A stretch of 64,000 nt of DNA, from assembly GCA_021399445.1 (NCBI GenBank), contig JAJTUQ010000006.1:3100001-3164000 (forward strand). Direction: 5' to 3'. Numbering within the stretch: position 1 is the first letter of the stretch; every line of letters begins with the position of its first letter. A program made the position numbers and the translations under genes. This document shows, piece after piece, positions 48,295 through 58,639 of this stretch. The notes under the pieces were generated by a model. That model was not told the origin of the DNA and did no database searches. It worked only from the letters and a program-made list of their open reading frames with translations. The stretch comes from Xylogone sp. PMI_703 (taxonomy: Eukaryota > Ascomycota > Leotiomycetes).

Positions 48295-49752
48295 GGCCTG
48301 GCCTTCCCAATTACATGTACTATTTATACCTTGCAATGGCAAAGTTTAGAGTCGATGCTCTTTATCGTAAATGTACTTCCATCCTTTACCGGTGTTGAGT
48401 TATGTATTGACGATGATTTATTATTCCTCGAGTCGAAGCATATACAACACTAAGGTCTTCGGCGTATATCTAACGCCTTAGTACGAATATCACAGCCTTT
48501 TACAATGTCCTTTGTAGAAAGTGAAAACAATATTAACGTAATGATTATAGCATAGAAAAGCTTTGTCTTGCTAAAGTCTTACTGCCATCGTTGTCAATCT
48601 GCTAGTATCAACATTCTTTAGCTAAATTGTCTGCCGGTACTCGTTTGCGTTGGTGGTGTTGTATGTACAGGCAGATAAATAGGGGCAAGCATGTCCTTGG
48701 AACTCGGGGAGATTTATGACCCGGGAATCCTGAATATTCATTATTTGCGGATTAAAGTGGGCTACCTATTATATTCCTTCTCTGTAAAGACGTCTTACTC
48801 AGCTAAGACGACCCGATCGCCCGTGTTGCGGAGAAGAGTGGATATCTAGGAAGTTCTAGAACTGGCGAAGACTGCAACTAAAACGCCTGTTCCTCCCTCT
48901 GCCCCTCTCGCCCCTAACAGAATTATCGTTTTACTGCAGTACGGTACTTTAATTCTGCAAAAAGATAACTTGAAGCTCTTGTACAATAACTTCTCCGCTT
49001 TATTTGAAACCATTCATCTTAACACGTAACTCACTTTTATTTATCAAGTCAGTGGAAAGTATAGAGTTGGCTTTGCCCCGTAGAGAGAAAGCTTAGTTAC
49101 ACCGAAACCTAGGTGCTACAACCTAGGTGTTAGCATTGAAACCCCAGCCGGTGCTAGACGCGCGTGGGGCCTGGGTTAGATATTAGTATGGATATATACT
49201 GTGGTATACTGTGGTACACTGTGAGTCGATGGAGCCTAGAGGAATCCAGCGCTCAGCTGTTGGGGGATTGTAGCTATCTGGATACTCTAAATGTCCCAAA
49301 TACCTTGGACATTCTATGAACATACCGGCTATGCATGTTCAGATGGTACTGTCCAATCAATACAGGTTACGCTATAGCTATTGGATAGTTATTAGGTCAG
49401 TGGACAAATGCGGCGGGAACCTGGACGGCGATGCGGACGAAGAGACGGACGAAGATGTGAGGGCGAAAATAGAGATGCCGCCACCTTTCCGGCTGAGCTT
49501 CCCCATCGAACAGCCTTTGAGTTACCCCGGTTTCATTGAAAGTAGATTTCAAATAATAGTGCTTGGAAATTACACGTAACTGATAAAAATTTTAAATCGA
49601 AGAATAGCTCTCTGCGGCAAATCCCTCTGAACAGTAAATACTCATTTCTTGAAGGATATATAATACCCCTAGCCCCCGTTTGCAGACCGTCAATGAACAC
49701 GGCTTTACTCATACACACTTAACTTTACGCATAACCTACGTCAACCTTTAGC
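48295..49752. other. 1.5-kb intergenic stretch, 48.3-49.8 kb
   Basis: No supported gene. Contains the 10-bp tandem repeat at 49195-49224 and two ACCTAGGTG words near 49107 and 49121. The 88-codon frame at 49316 has no domain. Confidence 0.45.
49195..49224 (+). repeat. Three tandem copies of a 10-bp unit
   Basis: TATACTGTGG, TATACTGTGG, TACACTGTGA in direct succession. Too short to call a minisatellite. Confidence 0.8.
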
Positions 49753-50836
49753 ATGAGTTCTCAATACCTGACTAAAATTGCTGTTGTTGGAGTAAGTGGG
49801 AACTATTCAGCCTTACCATGTGAATTGACTTGACTGACGAAATATACAGGCGGGCGGTCAGCTAGGGAAACCAACATTGCAACACCTTCTGGCAGCTAAG
49901 CGTTTCAATCTTACGCTAGTTACTCGCAATAATTCCGACACAAAGTTTCCGAGCGATCCTTCCATTACGGTTAAGCAGGCAGACTACGGTTCTCAAGAAT
50001 CGCTCATCGCGGCTTTCAAAGGAAACGAGGCTCTGGTCCTCATCCTCAACTTTGCTGCACTCGACCAAACTCAAAAAGACTTGATAAAGGCGGCATCTGA
50101 AGCGGGAGTCAAGTTTATTCTACCCACGGAATACGGGGCTGATAATGCGGTCGCCAAATTATCTAGCATGGTTCCAATAAATGCCATGAAGGCTGGCCCT
50201 CGAGATCTTGTTGAAGAGCTTGCAAAGACCAATCCCCGACTCACTTGGATTGGTCTGGTTACAAATCCCTGGTTTGACTACGTAAGTATTATTTGCCATT
50301 GTCTGCTGTAAGAGTGCATAGTTATTAATGCGATCTAGAGCTTGAAAAATGGCGGTTTTGGGATAGATATTAAGAATAGGACTGCTACACTATACGATGG
50401 CGGGGTATCTAAATTCAACACGACCCTTATTTCCACCGTGGGCCTTGCCATCACACGGCTTCTAAGCCTCCCTATCTCCACGCTTTCGTCGCCCAAGATC
50501 GCGAACAACTTTGTCTACGTGTCAAGCTTCCACACCACGCAACGCGAAATCTTTAGCGCTGTGCAAGCTGCGACGGGAACGGTTGACGCAGATTGGAAAA
50601 TTGACACCTCCAAGACTTCACAGGAGTACATCGACGAGGGCAACCAGATGCTGAAGGCCGGAAATTTCTATGGAATGGTGAACCTACTATACGGAACTCT
50701 CTTTACTCCTGGCCTTGGGGGTGACTACGAGTCTACCAAGGGGACTGACAATCAACTTCTAGGGTTGCCTCAACAAGATGACAGAGGTATGGTAGCAGTT
50801 ATAAAAGAAATTATTGAGAGTTCTGAGGGAGCTTAG
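49753..50836 (+). CDS. NmrA-like / isoflavone-reductase-type NAD(P)-binding protein
   Basis: Three exons, 49753-49791, 49850-50281 and 50339-50836; total 322 aa. The Rossmann loop is split by the first intron: KIAVVG then AGGQLGKPTL, giving VGAGGQLG (GxxGxxG). VTRNNSDTK follows as the cofactor-phosphate-binding stretch. Next are VKQADYGSQESLIAAFKG, LIKAASEAGVKFILPTEYG, and a C-terminal substrate part (NPWFDYSLKNGGFGIDI, FVYVSSFHTTQREIF). This atypical SDR family includes fungal isoflavone-reductase-like enzymes and redox-sensing NmrA proteins. The classical YxxxK is absent, as usual for NmrA-like members. Enzyme or sensor cannot be decided. Intact. Confidence 0.85.
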
Positions 50837-52235
50837 AATGCAACATGCAGTTAATAGTAGAGCTATTCATAATACCAATCAGCGTATATAGCTATAATAC
50901 AATGTTCGCGAATGTTCCAGGTTCGGTGAACAAGGAGACGGCATATACAGTGAGAGTAGAATATCTAAAACAAAAGTATAAAGCTCCCGGTAGTACGATC
51001 AGTTAAATAAAATGCTAGGAATATTGAGGATTTTGATTTCAGAAATGTCACTTTCTTAAAAATGAAACTACAGTCTAAGGCTGTAAAACAAAAAGCGCGT
51101 TTGTAAGCTCGTCGTTTGTTTATCGTGAGGGAGCAGGGAACGTATACGCAGCTCATCGCTGTTTAATTATCTCCGTAAAAGAAGGGGAGCTCTTATCGCG
51201 CTATCGGGAGTTTATCGCAGCCCTAGCTCTCTCTTTCCCCGCGCTGCGTTTCAGCAGTGTTGCTTACTTAAGCTGAGTTAAGTTTGCTCCGGGCCGTAGG
51301 CAAGTCTGGATCACAGACTATTAAAGTAACGAGCTGGGCCATAACTCATACTTCAACTCACTTATGGTCTAGCTAACAAAAGAATATAACAAAGTGACTT
51401 ACATCTTACGCTATGTTAATAGTTTGATTAGTCTAGTTATAGTTTTAAATGAAATATATACATTAATGCAGCTTCTTCCCTAATTCTCAATCCTTAGTTG
51501 ATCATCTATAAGTTCATGAGAATTTGGATTTAAATGGGACAAGTCTACGAAGTCTAGATATTCTGTTACTCCATAATCATCTTCAATAGAGAAGAGTCCT
51601 GTTAATACTTATATCTCGGTGAAGGTTGGCCGATCAGTCCATAGGCTAGGTCGGCTTATAGCCTAGAGCACATATCATTTCAACTAATCAATGCTATCTC
51701 CTCGCTGCAAGTATAGTAAGAGTTCTCGTTCGCTATTATTTTTATTCATGAACGCGTCATGGCCCGTCAAACAAACCAAGTATAACAAGCATGACAAGTG
51801 CTTACCCATAAGGACCATATTCACCACAAAGCCCACTTTTCACAGGATGTTATCTCAATCCTCGATGCCGATCCAGGTAGGCCCACAATAAATACATGAT
51901 ATCGCTCCTCCCTACACATCAGCCAATAACGGCCAGCTTACCCGCTCCTGCTCTGATAAGCAAGGGTTCATCTCTCATACGGTACGATGGCTAGAAGAAT
52001 CGCGCGACAATGTCTGCTATCCCCATTCTTGGAATGATGAGCGATACCGCAGATATGACGGAGAAAGAGAAGCAGAGTTCCTGGCAGGAGCGGTACACCC
52101 ATGTTGTCACTGCATGAATATCAGGAGTATCCACTTATAAAAGTTGGAGTACCTCTTGAACTCTCTATTTGCATGGCTCTTTCGGCTTCACTGCAGGATT
52201 TTTGATGCTATCTTCTGCCTTATAGTACATTGATC
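50837..52235. other. 1.4-kb intergenic stretch, 50.8-52.2 kb
   Basis: No gene supported. 51930-52130 has weak coding-like words (an Asp/Glu/Lys-rich stretch near 52040-52100) but no start, domain or splice continuity. Confidence 0.4.
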
Positions 52236-54626
52236 ATGAGTTCTATTGAACCCATCTTTAGTCCCGGCGTGGGCTATGGCATCATCGTCGGAGTGGGAGC
52301 TGCCTTTGCCATTGGCATGTCGACCGTTTCCTGGGGTCTAGAACGGTTCTTTGCCGAGAAGCAAACGAGTGAGATGTATATGACAGCAGTGAGTGAATCT
52401 ACTATTTAAGTGATTTAATTTTTGAAGCGTTAATTGACGGGTTTAGACTAATAATATTCATTCTTTAGAAACATTCTGTCAAAACTGGTCTTACTGCCTC
52501 CGCCATAGGTCCGTAACGACACAGCTCCTTTTATGCTCTAATCTTGCAGGAGCCTCTTTCTTGTCCGTCATTAATGTTATCGATCCTCATGTTACTAACG
52601 TTTATCGAGTAGTTTCTTCTTGGACAATCGCCGCCACTTTACTCACCTCTACAACTTGTACGTAGCTCATATACTCCCCATATTTGGTTGGAGACATAGA
52701 ACTCAAAGGAAAGAAAGATGGTACTAACATACACACAGATGGATATGAATTTGGAGTTTCTGGGCCCTTCTGGTATGCAGCTGGTGCTTGTGTCCAAATC
52801 ATTCTCTTCTCCGTCGCCGCCATTGAGCTCAAACGCAAAGCACCCAACGCCCATACCTTCCTAGAAGTTGTCCGGTGGAGATATGGTGCAGGTGGGCATA
52901 TAACCCTTGTTGGCTACTGTATCTTTTATCAAATTGTAACGGCCATGAATCTGCTGGTTGGCGGATCCCAGCTTTTCGCCAATTTGACTGGGATGAATAG
53001 TGATGCTGCATGCTTCCTTTTCCCAATCGGCGTCATTATTTATACCCTTGCTGGTGGGATCAAAGCTACATTCCTTACTGACTGGGTTCATACCGTGGTC
53101 ATCTATGTCATTATGGTCACGACTCTCTTCGTTGTCTATACTACGTCTGATGTTGTCGGTTCTCCCGATAAAATGTGGAGCCTCCTAAAGACCGCTGGAG
53201 AATTGCACCCAGTCGCTGGCAATGCAGATGGCTCCTATCTGACGATGCGTAGCCAAGAGGGTGGTTATGTTGGGCTTATCTTTGTGGGAGCTGGTTTTGG
53301 TGCCGCTGTAGACTCACAGCTCTTCCAGAAAGCCATTGCTGCCGAACCCAAGAGCACGCTTTGGGGCTACCTCCTCGGTGGTACATGCTGGTTCACCATC
53401 CCATTCGTGCTTGCCAGTACATTTGGCCTGACCGCTGCAGCTACAGAGCACCTTCCATCCTTCCCGACGTACCCCAATCGCATGTCCGCAGATGAAATTG
53501 CAGCAGGTATGGCGATGCCATACGCCGCTATTGCAGTCATGGGGAAAGGTGGCGCCATAGCAGTGCTATTGATGGCCTTCATGGCTATTACTTCTGCAAT
53601 GTCTTCTGAGACAGTGGCCACTGCGGCCATCGTCACGTACGATGTATACCAAGCCTATGTTAACCCCCAGGCAACAGGCAAACAGCTTCTTCGGGTCTCA
53701 CATTTTATAGTGGTAGGCTTTGGCATTTTATGTGCAGGCATTGCCGCTGGACTAAATCACGCTGGTTTCAATGTCTCTTTTATCATTACAGCAGTTGGAA
53801 TTTTTGTCGACAGTGCTATTGTTCCTATGGCATGCACTATCTTCTGGAGAAAGCAGAGTAAAGCCGCCGTGATTCTATCTCCTCTTATCTCATCTATGGC
53901 TGCCATTGTCGCCTGGCTCCTAGTCGCAAAGCAGCAATCTGGATATCTGTCCATTCCAACACTCTCCGGAAATCTCGCACTAGTTGCAGGGAATATGATG
54001 TCTCTGACCGGTCCAATTCTTTTAACGCCACTGATTACATACCTCAAGCCCGATAACTATGATTTCAAACTTTTGAAAAATATCAAGCAGGCAGACGATG
54101 CTGATGATGGCGATGCTAGTATTGTGGAGTACGCTAGCGAGGAGGTAAATCACCAGGTGGATAATACTGTGCTGTTAGCAGCGCGAAAACGTGGACTGAT
54201 CGGAATGACTGTTCTGACACTCGCGTTCTTGATTTTGTGGCCAATTCCCATGTATGGTACAAGCTATGGTATGTCAACATCCTCTTGCCTCACATTATCC
54301 ATCCTGCAGGACATCATTTGCCTAATAGTAGAGCAGTGTTTTCCAAAGACTTTTTTAGAGGTTGGGTTGTAGTTCTCTTCCTCTGGGCATTCTATGCTAG
54401 CGGTACTATCACACTATTACCAATCTGGGAGGGACGTACAGCGATACGTCTTTTTACTGTCTACCTGTTCAAAGGTAAACAGGAGCTGAAGAAGCGGGTT
54501 GTTGTGCTAGAGGGGGTACATCATCCGACGAGAGATGAAGTGCTACAGGGAGACAGTGACGCGAAGTTTAATGAAAAGGGGGTTTCTGGTGAAGGTGTTG
54601 TGGATGCGGGTCGTACATCCATGTAA
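52236..54626 (+). CDS. Dur3-type urea/solute permease (sodium:solute symporter family)
   Basis: Plasma-membrane transporter. Five exons: 52236-52388, 52469-52508, 52613-52657, 52739-54268, 54337-54626, giving 685 aa with about 15 hydrophobic segments. Family features are VGAAFAIGMSTVSWG with a nearby TSEMYMTA, KHSVKTGLTASAIVSSWTIAATLLTS, YGVSGPFWYAAGA-type (here EFGVSGPFWYAAGACVQI), WRYGAGGH and TNPQ-like loops, and a C-terminal PMYGTSYVFSKDFFRGWV. These match fungal Dur3, a high-affinity urea (and polyamine) importer. The length is near that of yeast Dur3 (about 735 aa). The third exon join gives Tyr where Trp is usual (TTYGYEF). The last intron keeps frame only with the second AG. A urea-carboxylase-like gene lies 13 kb away. 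Confidence 0.85.
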
Positions 54627-55143
54627 CTCTCTGAATATCTATATTAAAGGGTTAACCAGAATGTCGATTTAAACGTTCAAACCTCATGAAGATCAAGTGT
54701 AATACTTAAGAAAATTATATATTCTGACATTTGTCTGCTCTGCTTGAGTAATCAGGGATCCCCTATTACCTTGAGCGGTACCGTATAATACTGACTCTAA
54801 AGTAAGGATCAAGAGAGTATGCTACAGGCTTTACAGTAAGCACATCACCCTGAAATACACTGTGATTACAGTGTGCTACAAGGCTTAATGGCTCTAATAC
54901 CCACTATAATTATAGCGCTTCATAGTCTTGGCATTTTTCCAGACTACCAATCAAACACTGCACTCGCATTAGTCGAGCATAGCTTTTCGTGCTAAAAGTC
55001 TGCCATTTTCACCAGCGAAGGGGACAGGTTGTGACATGTCCTAACCAATTGCATCGTACTCATCGCGATTCATCAGCCGGCCTGTAGCCAGCTGTTGTTC
55101 ATCCTTTTACAGTGTCGCCTTCTACTGTTTTAACCAAAATAAT
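54627..55143. other. Intergenic stretch with small palindromes
   Basis: Contains a hairpin-forming inverted repeat at 54857-54874 (ACACTGT, 4-nt loop, ACAGTGT) and a 12-bp palindrome at 54904-54915 (CTATAATTATAG). Could be a decayed small element; no target duplication was found. Confidence 0.45.
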
Positions 55144-56250
55144 ATGGAACCAGGAATCGAGAACCCCGCCGAGGAAAATCCAGAAGACAAGTGGCAGGCA
55201 CAACAGGAGGCGCGAGAGCGGGCAGAGAACTTGCGCAAAGCTACGCTGGAGAAATGCTTGGCAGCTTGTGAATCAGGAGATATAATTCAACTCAACAATC
55301 ATGTTGAAGAGTCCTTGGGAAAACTTAGTAAAGAGAATATGACAACTCTGTTAGAACGGACAATTGCCGAGGGCTGGTTAGAGGGAATACGATGTTTGCT
55401 TGAGCATGGAGCTGATCCAAACACAATGCTTTGGATCACAACACTTAGGAAATATTATTCTTTGGACTTGCTCAAGCTTCTTGCCGAGTATGGGATGAAT
55501 TATAATTCTGGAGAAAATGCTCTAGAGTAAGAATTTTGTCTACGAAAAATGATTATCCTGACATGCATTAGATATGTTATCGATCAACGAGAAGTACTAG
55601 ACTGGTTGTTAGATCATGGTTTAGATATTAATCGTCGTGGTAACAGAGAGTTAGTACGTGGGCATAACAAAGAATATGGCGATCGAACTGTTGCAGTACT
55701 CGATTTAGCTGCTGCCAAGGGAAACATTGATCTTTTTGATTATCTCGTTGCTCGCGGCGCGAAATTCGCTCAGAGTAATGCCCTTGTTCGTGCTACTGCT
55801 TCTCAAAATGCAGCTGCCATGATTACCCATCTAGTTGATACATATCATTTTGATGTTAATGCTAGCGACGAGTGTGGAGGTCTTAATGAACAAGCCCCAT
55901 GGATTGTCACTCCAGTATATCCGCTGAATTACGCAGTCACGTATGATAATATTCCGGCAATTGAGACTTTGCTAAAATACGGTGCGGATATTCAATGGGC
56001 TGATTCAATAGCTATTGGTAAAAAAAATATTCCAGCTCTTAAACTTCTTCTTGAGGCGGGGGCTGATCCGTCGAGAAATTTATGTTATACTATTAGGAAG
56101 GATTTTCTAGAAGGTGCTCAACTTTGCTTGGAGTACGGTGGTGATATTACTTTAGCAAAAGTATATTATGAAGAAGAAGAAGCTAAATATAATCACACGG
56201 ATTTTGAGATGAGTAATGAGATGGAGAAGTTATTGGACGAGTGGAAGTAA
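55144..56250 (+). CDS. Ankyrin-repeat protein
   Basis: Two exons, 55144-55526 and 55572-56250, joined by a 45-nt intron in phase (NALE then YVIDQREVLDWLLDHG); total 353 aa. A charged, Gln/Glu-rich N-terminus of about 40 residues is followed by about six ankyrin-type repeats (IRCLLEHGADPN, LDLLKLLAEYGM, LDLAAAKGNIDLFDYLVARG, IETLLKYGADI, LKLLLEAGADPS). It ends in a short acidic helix. No enzymatic or membrane domain, so probably a cytosolic protein-interaction module. Repeats are diverged from one another and from those of the NLR at 27394. The gene stands alone and looks intact; function unknown. Confidence 0.82.
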
Positions 56251-56716
56251 GTGTGTGGTAGTTACTGTATTTTCTAGGCCTATGTTAATATGCCGCCTGT
56301 ATCCGCAATACACTAGACAAAGTCACCTTGACGCCAAATAGTAGATCTAAAACTTTCAAAAATAGAAAGTCTTGCACCTTTCCCTCCCTCTATTTCCAAT
56401 GAAGAAGAGTGGCTGGGTAGGAAATTGCAATGTAAAAACCAACTCACCTGGGAACTCTGACATTTCGACTGAAGATGGTTCGGTTTTTGCAGCGTCAAAA
56501 TGTCAACTGCCATACATAGTGCCTTACACTGGACCTCACTAGCACATATAGGAAGGAGAAGGCTCATTCAAGTTGTCGATCAATTCAAGAGCCTATGTGT
56601 GCACAAACTGTTACCTTGACAACACTTCAACTTTAATGTCACTAAATCTATGAATATTTAGGACTAGAAAATGGCTTATAGAGTAGATAACACGTGAGTA
56701 TATACAACACGTCTGT
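56251..56716. other. Intergenic stretch between convergent genes, 56.3-56.7 kb
   Basis: No domain-bearing frame. The base composition switches sharply to GC-rich at the gene starting on the other strand just right of here. Confidence 0.45.
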
Positions 56717-57925
56717 CTACGCTCCAATCTGAGCGATGATCTCTATGCTGGAAATCTTCGCTTTGTCCAGCTCGATGCCAAATCCAGGCTTGGTTGGCAA
56801 ATCAAACGCCCCACCTCTCGGGGTCGGCGGCTCCATCTCGAAATGGTGTCGAGTCGGCATGATGTGTAGGAGGTATTCGGCTTTCGGACACACCTCTGGT
56901 GACTGGCTGGCGACGACGTGCAGAGCCGCATGCACGCCATGACCGTGGGGGATGACGGGGACACCGTATGTCTCGGCCACGGCACAGATCCGCGTGAGTT
57001 CCGTGACACCACCGCACCACTCTGGATCGCACTGAAGGGCGACCAATGTGCCATCCGTGATCAGGTCGAGGGCTTCTTGCCGGTCGTACACATGCTCGCC
57101 CGTTGCCAGCGGTATGCCAGTGCTGCGGTGGAGTTCTCGGAAGCCATTGTGACGATTCGGAAGGAAAGTCTCCTCCAGCCAGGTCACGTGCAGACCAGAG
57201 ACCCGCTCCGCCCAGGCGCGCGCAAATGGAAGATCCCAGCCGTGATACGCGTCAAACATGAGCGGCTCGTGTGGTCCCACTGACGCCCGCAAGACCTCAA
57301 CCAGCCGCACCGATGCCTCGAGACCGCCGGGACCGCTTCCGGGTCCGTGTTCGAAGAACCACTTCTGGCCGGAATAACCTTCTTCCTGCACAGCCGCCGA
57401 CCGCGCACGCACGGTGGCCTCGTCCAGCGGAGTGCCCAGCATGCTCGCGTACGCCGGAATGCGCGGACGGGAGCCGCCGCCGAGCACCTGCCAGACCGGT
57501 GCCCCATACGCGCGACCTTTCAGATCCCAGAGGGTGTTGTCGACAGCGCTGATGGCCATCTTCAGCAGTCCGTGCCGCGCATGGCGGTGCAGTCGTTCCA
57601 TCTTGTCCCATAGCTGTGATGTGGCGAGGGCATCCTGGCCGAGCAGCAGTTTGCCAAAAACCGTGATTGCAAGCTCGCCGTCAGCACGATCGATGGGCCC
57701 GTAGAGTCCCTCCACGCCGCCGTTAGTCGCGATCCGCATGTAGTACGAGATCATCTCCTTGGGATGCGCGACTTGGGCTTCCGGCGTACGGAAGGGTGTG
57801 CGTGTGCGTTCATCATCGTATATATCAATCGCCTGCACCTGCCGCTGATGGTCGCCCGGGCGAACGCCGGGGTGCGTTCCACGGATCTGCTGGACCTCGA
57901 TCCGGGTAATATGAAGTACGCGCAT
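56717..57925 (-). CDS. Enolase-superfamily (mandelate racemase/muconate lactonizing type) sugar-acid dehydratase
   Basis: 402-aa single-exon gene on the minus strand. The first ~130 residues form the capping domain, the rest the barrel. Divalent-metal ligands are Asp225 (FDAYHGWD), Glu251 (WLEETFLP) and Glu277 (TGEHVY). Likely acid/base residues are Lys188 in the QKWFFEHGPG segment and His327/His329 in PHGHGVH, with Asp300 (CDPEWCGG) behind. This fits the MR/MLE group of acid-sugar dehydratases and related enzymes; the exact sugar acid is unknown. The coding sequence is strongly G/C-ended, unlike all neighbours except the DUF1993 gene, and has no intron. Both hint at acquisition from a bacterium, though GC-biased intronless fungal genes also exist. 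Intact; no sugar transporter adjoins. Confidence 0.88.
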   Translation of the reverse strand: MRVLHITRIEVQQIRGTHPGVRPGDHQRQVQAIDIYDDERTRTPFRTPEAQVAHPKEMISYYMRIATNGGVEGLYGPIDRADGELAITVFGKLLLGQDALATSQLWDKMERLHRHARHGLLKMAISAVDNTLWDLKGRAYGAPVWQVLGGGSRPRIPAYASMLGTPLDEATVRARSAAVQEEGYSGQKWFFEHGPGSGPGGLEASVRLVEVLRASVGPHEPLMFDAYHGWDLPFARAWAERVSGLHVTWLEETFLPNRHNGFRELHRSTGIPLATGEHVYDRQEALDLITDGTLVALQCDPEWCGGVTELTRICAVAETYGVPVIPHGHGVHAALHVVASQSPEVCPKAEYLLHIMPTRHHFEMEPPTPRGGAFDLPTKPGFGIELDKAKISSIEIIAQIGA

Positions 57926-58639
57926 CGGTTTTCTTCTCTTCTCTTATCCGCTCAAGCACTTAGCAAAACCACTTTAAAGTAAGTGGTGCAACGTGTAGTA
58001 CACAACTCGTCTGCCGGACCCTGGGGAAATCGTAGAGCAAAAGAAGTGGTTCCTGGGGTCCTACTTATGAACGAACGCTGCAAATAGTGTGAGGTTTAGT
58101 CGGTTAAATACTATCCCACTTTCCCAGCCCGCCCATCTTATATCCCATTTCTATGACGCTGCGTGACTTACTATAAGAGGTGAAGAGTGCGGGGGGCAGG
58201 CCTAATAAGGATTAGCCGGGTAAAAGCAGAAATGCGGAGGTAGCATTGTTATGGAGCACGGAGTCCTCTTCCAGAGAGGAGAATGAAATACGGTGTGCCT
58301 AATCGGGTTTCGGCCGACCTGTGTATAATATGCAAAGTGCCTCACCTATGAGATTATCGAAAGAGGACAATTCCAGGTAATAACTACAACTATGTGTAGA
58401 ACTATAACACTGGCTCTAAAACAGGAAGCAAGAGGGCGCCTTAGAAAATAGAGATAAAAGAATTTTAATGAAATCAAGACGCCCTAGATCATATAGTGAT
58501 GACATTATGTGCTTTATTGTTGCTCTCTGCTTTGTCATTTCTCTAAGACTGGCTTTGGGGCTCTACCATGGCCTATTAATTGGTATTATTAATATCTATT
58601 TATAAAAAGAAACACAAATCTAATCCAAACATCTTCCTT
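57926..58639. other. Intergenic stretch, 57.9-58.6 kb
   Basis: Promoter of the dehydratase gene at the left and the 3' flank of the retropepsin-like gene at the right. No coding signal; no repeat ends found. Confidence 0.45.

Noticed and set aside
54772..54930. MITE or origin suggested by clustered palindromes
   Set aside because: Palindromes are short and there are no terminal repeats or target duplication.
56736..57704. Long open frames on the plus strand opposite the dehydratase
   Set aside because: They are shadows caused by the high GC content of the minus-strand gene.
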